64,000 nucleotides of DNA, taken from contig OY720101.1 of NCBI GenBank assembly GCA_963082875.1, positions 8,680,001 through 8,744,000 of the forward strand, read 5' to 3'. Source of the DNA: Corella eumyota. Its lineage: Eukaryota > Chordata > Ascidiacea > Phlebobranchia > Corellidae. Under the pieces are notes generated by a model. That model did no database searches, was not told where the DNA came from, and was given only the letters and a program-made list of their open reading frames with translations. The first letter of the stretch is position 1, and every line of letters begins with the position of its first letter. The position numbers were made by a program, and so were the translations under genes. Positions 47,872 through 57,553 of the stretch are shown one piece after another.

Positions 47872-48701
47872 TTAATTTGCTGTAAAAACGTAAAAAAATA
47901 ACTGATTACTAGCATAAAAAATAGCAAATAACATAAAAATAATTAATGATAAAAATGAAAGAAATTTAAGCGAAATTGTATTGCATAACATTTAGCCTTT
48001 CTTACCAATAGCATTGTCCATTTCTTCCATTAATTCTTCATCCGCATCCTCATCAAATATCTCTGACAATTTATCATTCATGTCTTGCATCCTGGCAAGA
48101 TACTGCACTGGGTCCTTAAAAGTAAAAAAAAGGTTGCCATCAGTATTATTCACATAAAGGATAAAAAATGCCTAAACAAAACAAGGTCGAAAATAAATTT
48201 AAAAATTTAACCGAAATATTTAAAATCATTCTAAAGATTTAACTGTAAAAGCATTTATTTGAATAGATAACGTTTTATTAAAAAAATATATTAAATAAAA
48301 AAATGTAAACCTGCTCTCTAAGATTTTGAAGTTCCATCAAATTTTGATCGCCTATAGCCCACGGTCTATTCTTATACCATTTTTTTGATGTCCAAACCCT
48401 CTTTCTAATTTTTTTCGATTTCCGCCTGTAAATTTTTCATGGCGTCGTACGAGTCGCACCAACGTCACACTATTCGCCCTTGAGCCCGGCGTTTACGGAT
48501 AGCTCAAAACAGGTCATAACAGCACATCCTTCTCCAATAAAAAAATATAAAACCTCACACCTTAAAATGATATAAAAAAAATGTAGGTGCGGTAAAGTTA
48601 AGTAAAGTCACAGAAGATTCAAACATATTAACAAATTACCATTTTGCATCCGCAGAAAACACAAGTCCAAGCAAAAAAACAACGATGAGTAATTTATTCA
48701 T
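47872..48701 (-). CDS. Secreted Trp/Lys/Arg-rich peptide precursor D
   Basis: Exons 48701-48640, 48425-48311, 48114-48006 and 47879-47872 encode 97 residues. The signal peptide matches D' (MNKLLIVVFLLGLVFSADA). The mature peptide begins KWRKSKKIRKRVWTSKKW and continues YKNRPWAIG before DQ: twelve basic residues and four Trp in 27. Relative to D' the exon 1 end is 3 nt shorter and exon 2 is 9 nt shorter; both changes keep the frame. The propiece DPVQYLARMQDMNDKLSEIF is unchanged in character. The last exon adds AN and a stop. A family-1 SINE lies in intron 1 as in D'. In-frame length changes confined to the mature-peptide region suggest selection on the product. Confidence 0.83.
48436..48548 (+). 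mobile_element. Family-1 SINE in intron 1 of D, head-truncated
   Basis: CATGGCGTCGTACGAGTCGC, CACTATTCGCCCTTGAGCCC, GTTTACGGATAGCTCAAAAC and the CCAATAAAA end correspond to the copy in D'. The first part is shortened relative to D'. Confidence 0.8.
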
Positions 48702-48841
48702 AATCTAAAAATATTTTTAAAAATATTTAAAAATATTTATTCTAAATACCAAAACAGAAAACAAACTTACGTTTTTTTTGTTGGTATTACAACTTCTATA
48801 CAAGATTTCGGTTGATGTGGTTTAGTTGAACATAAACTTGC

Positions 48842-48865
48842 CTTTTATAGCCTTTTTACCATATG
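48842..48865 (-). promoter_or_regulatory. Promoter of peptide gene D
   Basis: TATAAAAG at 48849-48842 and CATATG at 48865-48860, 10 bp apart, as in D'. Confidence 0.7.
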
Positions 48866-50312
48866 CTCAACTACGAAAATCTAAGTTTGCATCACATCAT
48901 AAATTTATATTGGGAGAAACATGACTAAAGCTTCCCGAAGTGCAACTTTACTTTTTATGCATATGGTTTACTCGAAACAGCAAAGAAAAAGTAATAAACT
49001 TTCATGTTAACATTTAATACATCAAGGGAAAAACAAAATAATGGTGTTTAACTGAAACTGGGTCATTTTATTGTGTTAAATGATAAAGCGACAATTTGTT
49101 TAGCTAAAAAAATGGTAAAGTGCAAAGAAAATACTTCAGACAAGGCCAACTTAACACACAACAATATTACTTCGTTCCATTTCATAGCATTTTATTTCGT
49201 ATTTATTGAATTAACGGTTGAAACGATTGACTTGTTTAAACGCAAGCATTTACTTATTTAAACGACAGCAATTTAGTTTAGGATTTGGTAAGCCACTAAA
49301 AAAGTATTGACAAAAGTAATTACAATACAAGAAGAACACAAACATCATACTTTTTAATGACAATGACACAAATATATAAAGTTTGGTTAAAATCTATTTA
49401 ACGTTGTTTAGATTTGCAAAGAAGTAATTTTTGCAAGCTATTGCAAAAATTTTTGCAAGCTACATCGTTATCAATATGCCGCTTATGCTTGTAAGATATC
49501 GTAATGGTTCCTGTAATGTTGCTTATAATTTCCTGTAAATAAACAACTACAATCACGTTACTGTAAACTGAAACTTTATCCCTATGTCGCTTTTCCTTTT
49601 AAGTTATTTAATTGGTTCCTGTTTTTAAAAAACTATGATCACGTTAGTGTAAAATGCAACCATCTGTTACATATTTATTATGATATTGTATTGGTTTTAG
49701 TTTTTGATTAAAAGCACAGAATTTATTAAAACAATAAAAATAAAAAAAAAATAAGAAAAACAAATTTTAATGGAACTGGTCTTTATGGAAAAGGCAGGAA
49801 GATGGCTACCGTCCTTAAAAAACTTTTTTAGTGATAATTTTAATAAAAATATGCATAGTATTTAACTTTATTTTTCCCCCCTAAAAAATTAGTTAACCTT
49901 TAACCTTTTCTTCCTTATCAAAATTTAGGCGTAGATCGATCGAAAAAATGGCTGGCTTTAAATTGTCGTTTTTAAAAACCTCTACTATCCTTCTTCACTT
50001 TGAAATAAATCCACCACTTTTATAATACAGCAAATTTATTTTTTAATTGGATTTTCGTAATCACTTAATTTTCCTAAACATGAAAAAGTAAATTAACAAA
50101 CAGAATTGGCAACATTCCACAGATAAGATCTTGATTTTAATATCACTTCTTTATAGTCTATAGTGTTAAAAAAAGGAATAAAACAGATGTACTGAAGTTA
50201 ACACACCCACAGATTTAAAATAACACAATTTTTTTCGGAATATTAATTTATTAACACATATATCAAATACTAATCTTCTTTCTATATTTTCCTAAACTTT
50301 ATCTGGGACGTT

Positions 50313-51162
50313 TTACATTCCGTGGCTCACTGTAGAAACGCAAAATTCGAATAAAATTTAACAAATTTTGAATACCCGAATCATAGAAAAATAAAAAGGA
50401 ACATCTAAATAATCTAATGATAAAAATGAAGAAAAAATTTAAGCAAAACTTTATTGCATACTATTTAGTTTTTTTTACTAACAACATCGTCCAATTGTTT
50501 CATAAATTCTTCACTTGCATTATCATCGAACATCTCAGACAGTTTATCATTAATATCTTGCATTCTGGCAAGATATTGCACTGGGTCCTTATGAATAAGA
50601 AAAAAAACAATCATTATATTATTATTCACATAAATTGTAAAAAAATTGCCTTAAAAAATAACGTTAAAATTGTATGCATATGTATATATTTTTTTAAATA
50701 TTAAAGGTCATAATTTGATTTGGCTGTTATAAAATTAAAACGATTAGACAGCATTCTATTAAAAAAATATATATAAAGCATATTTAAACCTGTTCTCTTA
50801 GGTTTTGAAGTCCCATTAAATCTTGATCGCTGATAAGAGATGTTGCGGCATCCAAAGCAGGTTTACTGAGTCCAACTCTGTAAATTTTTTTAATGTTAGA
50901 TTTACATATATTTTTTTTATTTAAAAATGTAAGCTGAGTCACTATTAATTTTAAACCAGGCGTTAACAAATAGCTCAACCACGTTAAAACTCCACACCCT
51001 TTCCCTTAACGTAATACAAACAAAAATTATTGAATAAATTTAAAAAAATAGACAATGTTATTATGAACAATGTTAGTTTAAACAAAATAACAAATTACTT
51101 CCAGCTTGCATCCGCAGAAAACACAAGTCCGAGCAAACGAAAAGCTTTAGTAATTTATTCAT
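50313..51162 (-). pseudogene. Peptide gene C, probably broken
   Basis: Exons 51162-51099, 50877-50790, 50587-50479 and 50329-50313. The signal-peptide exon is one base shorter than in the other members, which takes the hydrophobic signal out of frame after about four codons. Exon 2 stays open but encodes little charge (VGLSKPALDAATSLISDQDL). The propiece DPVQYLARMQDINDKLSEMF is intact. A SINE remnant sits in intron 1 (about 50936-51005). C and its duplicate C' are both broken, in different ways. Confidence 0.7.
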
Positions 51163-51169
51163 AATCTAA

Positions 51170-52600
51170 AAATAGTTTAAGTTTAGTTTTTTTTTTTTAT
51201 TAAATTTAAATACAGTAGAACTACAAAACAAATTTACCTTTTTTTAAGTTGCTAATATCTCTTTAGTACAAGTTATTAAAAAAGTAGCCTTAATAAACTT
51301 AAACTTGCCTTTTATTTTAGTTGGTAAGAAAAGCTAAATGTATTGCAATAGAGTACACCATATGATATGGTATATATATAAAACTTGAAAAAATACCCAC
51401 CTAAACGAATGTTTGTCTGAAGTATGGTTGGAATTTTTCGAAGTGCAGTATCAACATTATAAACTTATAATTTTGGTGTTATATTTTTAAACATACTCTC
51501 TCAGGTTTTGAAGTTTAGAAAAAGAAAAAAAAATACTTAAAAATAGTAAACTGCAAACAAAAATTAACAATTTACAAAAATTGCCAACGTAATATAACAG
51601 TATTATTTCACAAATATAACATAATATTATTTCATATTTATAAAATTAACGGTTGAAACAAGTTACTTGTCTAACGCAAAACTACATCGTTTAAAAAATG
51701 ATTTTTGCTAAAGGAGATGCGTTAATCACTAATACAAATTACAATTTTTTGAAATACCATTTATTGTTTTATAAAGAGTATATTAATTATTAACAAAAAA
51801 CGAAAAAACGACACAGACGATTTTTCATTACATAAAATATGTGAAATTTGATTAAATTCTAATCAAATTGTCTAGATTTGCAGAGAATGGTTTTTCTTGT
51901 AAAACCTATTTTAACGTTATCCATATGTCGCTTATCCTTTTAAGATATTGTGAGCTATTACTTTCTGTAATGTTGCTAATAACTTTTGTTTAATTTCTGT
52001 AATAAACAACTACAATCACGTTACTGAAAATTAAAACTTTATCCTTAGGTTGCTTTTTCCCTATAGTTATTGTATTGGTTTAAAGTTTTTGAACAACTGT
52101 TATAACGTTTAGACTGATTTCTAGCCGTACTGTTTATTATGGTTCAAAATCTTCAATTTGAAAACATATTGCTGTTTTCAATATTTTTATTTTTTATATT
52201 CCAGTGTCTTATAAACTGTAAATTTTAAATTACTATAACTTTTAATCTTAAATAACTTAAAGCTCTAACATTTTAATATGTTGCTTATTTGGTTAGAGTG
52301 ATGTAATTATTGCTAATTATTAAGTAATAAGAGTTTGTTTATTAAAATTTTAAGGTTGGTTTTAAGTTTTTGAATTTTGGTCAAGGGTGCATCAAAATAA
52401 AAAAAACGAGTTAAATATTAAATTTTTGTTTTTAATAACAAATCAAACTGTTTATTAATAAATTGAATAGACTTTACCCTACGAATAACAATCATAAATT
52501 TCAATAGCACCTTAGTGCTAAAAAAAAACAACAAAAAAGTTGTGCTTATAAAAACAACCACAGTTAAAAATAACGCAATTTATTTTCCGAGTAAAAGTTT
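51170..52600. other. Spacer with exon-2 fragment; tandem copy at 54.0-55.05 kb
   Basis: No gene. At 51484-51513 the words CTCTCTCAGGTTTTGAAGTT match the end of a peptide exon 2 (LQNLRE), a lone fragment. From about 51530 the sequence is repeated near 54020, marking the start of the A/B tandem duplication. Confidence 0.55.
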
Positions 52601-52675
52601 ATTAACACATTAATCAAGCAAATTATTTTTTATTTTTTCCGAATTTGCTTAAAAGTCACCTCGAACGTTTTAAAT

Positions 52676-53592
52676 TCAGTTCCTCGCTGTAAAAACGCAA
52701 AAATTAAAATAAACATTAACATTAATAAACAAAAATTAATATATTAAATACCTTATTACGTTAAAGTCTTTTAATGATAAACCTAATAGAGACTTAACCA
52801 AGATATTATAGCACAATATCTGGGATCTCTTACCAACTGCGTTGTCCAATTGTTTCATTATTTTTTCACTTGCATCCTCATTGAACATCTCAGACAATTC
52901 ATCATTCATATCTTGCATCCTTGCAATATACTGCACTGGATCCTTTTTTAAAATTACATTTGGTATTATTCACATAAAAGGTAAAAATGTTTCAATGTTA
53001 AAAAGTCAATCAAATTTCCCCATTTAGTTTTTCAATTAAAAAAACACTATTAAAATTATATACGTTAATGCATAATTTAAGTAAAATATTAAAAGTTATA
53101 ACTTCATTTCTATTAAAAAATATATATATATAAAAAAGCATATTTAAACCTGCTCTCTTAGGTTTTGAAGTTCCTTTAAATCTTGATCGCCAATAAGAGA
53201 TGCCGCTGCACCTAAAGCCGCTTTTTGAACCGTAGGATTTTTTGCAGTTTTGACAATGCTCTTTTTAAGCGAAGAAAGGGCACTACTGTAAATTTATTTT
53301 ATGTTAAATTGACATATACATGTTTAAAAACGTAGGTCGGGTTACTATTTCTTTTAAGCCAGGCGTTAACAAATAGCTCAACCATGTTAAAACACCACAC
53401 ACTAACCCAATAAAATACAAAAAACTATCATCTTAAGGTAATACACAATTTTTTTTTCTTTAATGATTTTAAAAAATGAACAATGTAAGTTATAAAGAAC
53501 GTTAGTTTGAACACAATAACAAATTACCTCCAGCTTGCATCGACAGAAAACACAAGTCCAAGCAAAAAAAGAGCGATAAAGAATTTATTCAT
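52676..53592 (-). CDS. Secreted Ser/Ala/Lys helical peptide precursor B
   Basis: Exons 53592-53528, 53285-53150, 52942-52834 and 52686-52676 encode 106 residues. The signal peptide is MNKFFIALFLLGLVFSVDA. The mature peptide is SWSSALSSLKKSIVKTAK then NPTVQKAALGAAASLIG before DQ, an amphipathic helix of moderate charge with a hydrophobic Ala/Leu C-terminal half. The propiece is DPVQYIARMQDMNDELSEMF. The last exon adds ARN and a stop. It is 12 nt longer in exon 2 than its tandem copy A. It shares NPTVQK with gene I at the far end of the cluster, so this class is old. The intron-1 SINE remnant lies at about 53338-53425. Poly(A) AATAAA lies near 52598. Confidence 0.83.
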
Positions 53593-53735
53593 TTTCTAAA
53601 AAAAAAATTTTGAATATATAAAAATATTTATTCTATACTTAGTACTATAACAATAACAAACTTACGTTTTTTCGTTGATGTCTTAACTTTAATACAAGAT
53701 TTTAGTTAATTTGGTTAAGTTAAACACAGGCTATT

Positions 53736-53760
53736 CTTTTATATTCTTAAACACCATATG
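53736..53760 (-). promoter_or_regulatory. Promoter of peptide gene B
   Basis: TATAAAAG at 53743-53736 and CATATG at 53760-53755, 11 bp apart. GCATATGGTTTACTC lies further upstream near 53860. Confidence 0.7.
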
Positions 53761-54019
53761 TTTACCTATAACTTTTTTTTAAGATTTTTTACATTAAAGA
53801 TTAAAAACCTATTTTGCTAAAAACATGACTAAAGCTTCCCAAAAAGCATATTACTTCCATGCATATGGTTTACTCAAAACAGTGAAGAAGAGGTAATAAA
53901 CAAAAAAAAATTTTGCATCAGAGTGAAACATAAAATTATTTTAATTGATACTTAAACAAATATTATTTAGTCCAACTAACCGTTAGTCATTATATTGTGT
54001 TCAGTAAAAAGAAAACAAA

Positions 54020-55060
54020 TTACTCAAAAAAATAGTAAAATGCAAAAAAAATTACCAATTTACAAAAATTGCCAACGTAAAATAATAATATTATTTCACA
54101 AATATAACAAAATTATTTCATATTTATTAAATTAACGGTTGAAACAAGTTACTTGTCTAACGCAAACCTACTTGTTAAATGAAATGATATGGCTAAAGAA
54201 GATGCGTTAATCACTAAATCAAATTACAATTTTTTGAAATATCATTTATTGTTTTATCAAGAGTATACTAATTATTAACAAAAATAAATTACATTACTTA
54301 AGTTAGACACAGACGATTTTTCATGACATAAAATATGTAAAATTTGATTAAATTCTAATCAGAATTGTCTAGATTTGCAGAAAATGGGTTTTCTTGTAAA
54401 ACCTATTTTAACGTTATCCATATGCCGCTTATCTTTTCAAGATATTGTTAGCTATTAGTTCCTGTAATGTTGCTAATATTTTTGTTTAAGTTTCTGTAAT
54501 AAACAACTACAATCACGTTACTGAAATTTAAAACTTTATCCTTATGTTGCTTTTTCTTAGAGTTATTGTATTGGTTTAAATTTTTTAAACAACTGTTATA
54601 ACGTTTAGATTGATTTCTAGCAGTACTGTTTATTATTATTCGAAATCTTCGATTTGAAAACATATTGCTGTTTTCAATATTTTTATTTTTTATATTCCAG
54701 TGTCTTATAAACTGTAAATTTTAAATTACTATAACTTTCAATTCTGAATAACTTAAAGCTCTAACATTTTAATATGTTGCTTATTTGGTTAGAGTGATGT
54801 AATTATTGCTAATTACTAAGTAATAAGTGTTTGTTTATAAAAATTTTAAGGTTGGTGTTAAGTTTTTGAATTTTGGTGAGGGGTGCATTAAAATAAAAAA
54901 AAAACGAGTTAAATTTTAAATTTTTGTTTTTAATAACAAATCAAACTGTTTATTAATAAATTGAATATGCTTTACCCTACAAATAACAATATTAAATTTC
55001 AATAGCACCTTAGTGCTAAAAAAAACAACAAAAAAGTTGTGCTTATAAAAACAACCACAG
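54020..55060. other. Spacer, tandem copy of 51.53-52.57 kb
   Basis: No exon. Nearly collinear with the stretch about 2.49 kb to its left, including the TTTTTAACGT..CCATATG and ACAACTACAATCACGTTACTG words. Confidence 0.6.
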
Positions 55061-55173
55061 TTAAAAATAACACAATTTATTTTCCGAGTATAGGTTTATT
55101 AACATATTAATCAAGCAAATTATTTTTTATTTTTTTCCGAATTTGCTTAAAAGTCACCTCGAACGTTTTAAAT

Positions 55174-56119
55174 TCAGTTCCTCGCTGTAAAAACGCAAAA
55201 ATTAAAATAAATATTAACATTAAAAAAAAATTAACATATTAAATACCTTATTACGTCCAAGTCTTTTCATGATAAAATTAACATATTCAACAAAGATTTT
55301 ATTGCATTACATTTAGCTTTTCTTACCAACTGCGTTGTCCAACTGTTCCATCAACTTTTCACTTGCATCCTCATTGAACATCTCAGACAATTCATCATTT
55401 ATATCTTGCATCCTGGCAAGATATTGCACTGGGTCCTTTTTTAAAATTACATTTGGTGTTATTCACATAAAGGGTAAAAATGCCTTAAAATGTTTCAATG
55501 TTAATAAGTCAATCAAATTTCCCCATTTAGTTTTCCAATTAAAAAAAAACACCATTAAAAGTGTACACGTTAATGCATAATTAAAATTTAAGTAAAATAT
55601 TAAAAGTTATAACTTGATTTGACTGTAGTAAAACTTATACCATTAAACAGCATTCTATTAAAAATGTATATATAAAAAAGCATATTTAAACCTGCTCTCT
55701 TTGGTTTTGAAGCTCCCTTAAATCTTGATCGCCAATAAGAGATGTCGCTGCACCTAAAACCGCTTTTTGAACCGTTGGATTTTTTGCAGCTTTTTTAATC
55801 GAAGACAATGCACTACTGTAAATTTATTATATGTTAAATTGACATATACATGTTTAAAAACGTAGGTCGGGTTACTATTCCTTTTAAACCAGGCGTTAAG
55901 AAATAGCTCAACCATGTTAAAACACCACACACTAACCTAATAAAAAACAAAAAACTATCTTAAGGTAATACACATAATTTTTTTTCTTTAATGATTTAAA
56001 AAAATAAACAATTTAAGTTATAAATAACGTTAGTTTGAACACATAACAAATTACCCCCAGCTTGCATCGGCAGAAAACACAAGTCCAAGTAAAAAAATGG
56101 CGATAAGTAATTTATTCAT
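55174..56119 (-). CDS. Secreted Ser/Ala/Lys helical peptide precursor A
   Basis: Exons 56119-56055, 55815-55692, 55435-55327 and 55184-55174 encode 102 residues. The signal peptide is MNKLLIAIFLLGLVFSADA. The mature peptide is SWGSALSSIKKAAK then NPTVQKAVLGAATSLIG before DQ. The exon ends LRELQNQREQ, and the propiece is DPVQYLARMQDINDELSEMF. The last exon adds ARN and a stop. It is the tandem twin of B (offset about 2.5 kb), with coding and spacer sequence both similar, so the duplication is recent compared with the other paralogues. The SINE remnant is in intron 1 (about 55868-55950), and the poly(A) signal AATAAA is near 55098. Its promoter is divergently arranged with gene J about 1.1 kb away. 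Confidence 0.84.
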
Positions 56120-56263
56120 TTCCTAAAAAAAATTTTTTTGAATATATAAAAATATTTATTCTATACTTAGTACTATAACAATAACAAACTTACGTTTTTT
56201 CGTTGATTTCTTAACTTTAATACAAGATTTTAGTTAATGTGGTTAAGTTAAACACAGGCTATT

Positions 56264-56288
56264 CTTTTATATTCTCAAACACCATATG
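56264..56288 (-). promoter_or_regulatory. Promoter of peptide gene A
   Basis: TATAAAAG at 56271-56264 and CATATG at 56288-56283, 11 bp apart. Confidence 0.7.
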
Positions 56289-56439
56289 TTTACCTATAAC
56301 TTTTTTTGAGATTTTTTACATTAAAAATTAAAAACCCATATTGCTAAAAACATGACTAAAGCTTCCCATGAAACATATTACTTCCATGTGGTTTACTCAA
56401 AACAGTGAAGAAAGGGTAATAAACAAACAAAAAAATTAA

Positions 56440-57280
56440 TGCATCAGAGTGGAAACCTAAAATTATTAATTAGTAAACTGATAAAGTTAAGTTAAATCTT
56501 TTTTTAATAAACAGTAAGACCACTTTTACATGATAATATATAATAAATTCAAATTATATACCTTTTATTATTTGATAGTTTAACAGTGAACTTGTCTTTT
56601 TTTTGCATTGTTTTAAATATATAAAGCAATCTAAAATTTAGAACAAGTTTCTTTTATCATACCATTGCCGATTTTTCACCCTACAGGCTGCATTTCAATG
56701 TTCGTAATATGGTTGCAACTCTCTCTATTATTAGCCTGCAATAATTGACCTATGCAACACACATGGCAGTTTTATTTATTTTGTTGGCCCATGAATAACA
56801 AATAGGTATATATATTGTTCATGAAACTTTATCAGATACTATTAAATGCTTTATTTATATTTACATTTTATCGGATTTGCTGTAGCTTTATTAAATGAAT
56901 GGTTAAGTGGCGTCTTTAAATTTCTCCATAAAAATATCAAATTCAATATTTTTAACGTCTTTAATATAGAAATAACAGCTTGTAAAATAACAGATTAAGT
57001 TAAGTATAACAATTTCCAATCCCGCGTTTTGTTTAACGATAACAATATGCAAATAACATTTTAACGCGCCATTTTATAATAATTTTATAAAAAATCAGTT
57101 TAAATTTAGAATAGGTTTAAAATGTTTATAAAAATCGATTTAAATTTACCAAATTTTAACAAATGTAAAAAAACAGCGATTAATCCATGTCCAAAGTTAA
57201 TTTACAATCTATTAAAAATTTGTATCGTATCAGCGTAATAATTTTTTAAAATTCTTTTTTTGTAAACACCCGCTTGAAAA
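56440..57280. other. Divergent intergenic region between A and J
   Basis: No exon seen. It separates the minus-strand cluster from the single plus-strand member. From about 57280 rightward it becomes homologous to the gene H upstream region. Confidence 0.5.
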
Positions 57281-57370
57281 TTAAATTTGCCTTCTGGAAA
57301 GTTTAAAAAAAATTTTTTTACCAATATGTTTTTTAATATGGAAAGTTCAAATGGAATTTTTGCAATATAT

Positions 57371-57397
57371 CATATGTCGCATTCAAGTTTATAAAAG
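57371..57397 (+). promoter_or_regulatory. Promoter of peptide gene J
   Basis: CATATG at 57371-57376 and TATAAAAG at 57390-57397, 13 bp apart. A 5'UTR exon follows with donor AAAAAA|GTAAGTTTG near 57470, and the acceptor TATTTTTAG lies 3 nt before the ATG. Confidence 0.78.
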
Positions 57398-57553
57398 GCA
57401 AGTTTAAGCCTAATTGTGCTACAACATTTATTTGATAACCTGAGTTAAAAAAAGAATATCAATCAAAAAAGTAAGTTTGTTTTATTTTTTTACAGATTTT
57501 AAATTAGTAATTTATTATTTAAAATAAAAATACTTTTAAAATATTTTTAGACC

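Noticed and set aside
49073-49261. 62-residue plus-strand open frame also seen in part near 37 kb
   Set aside because: It is conserved only because the spacer is part of the block duplication; there is no coding bias or partner exon.
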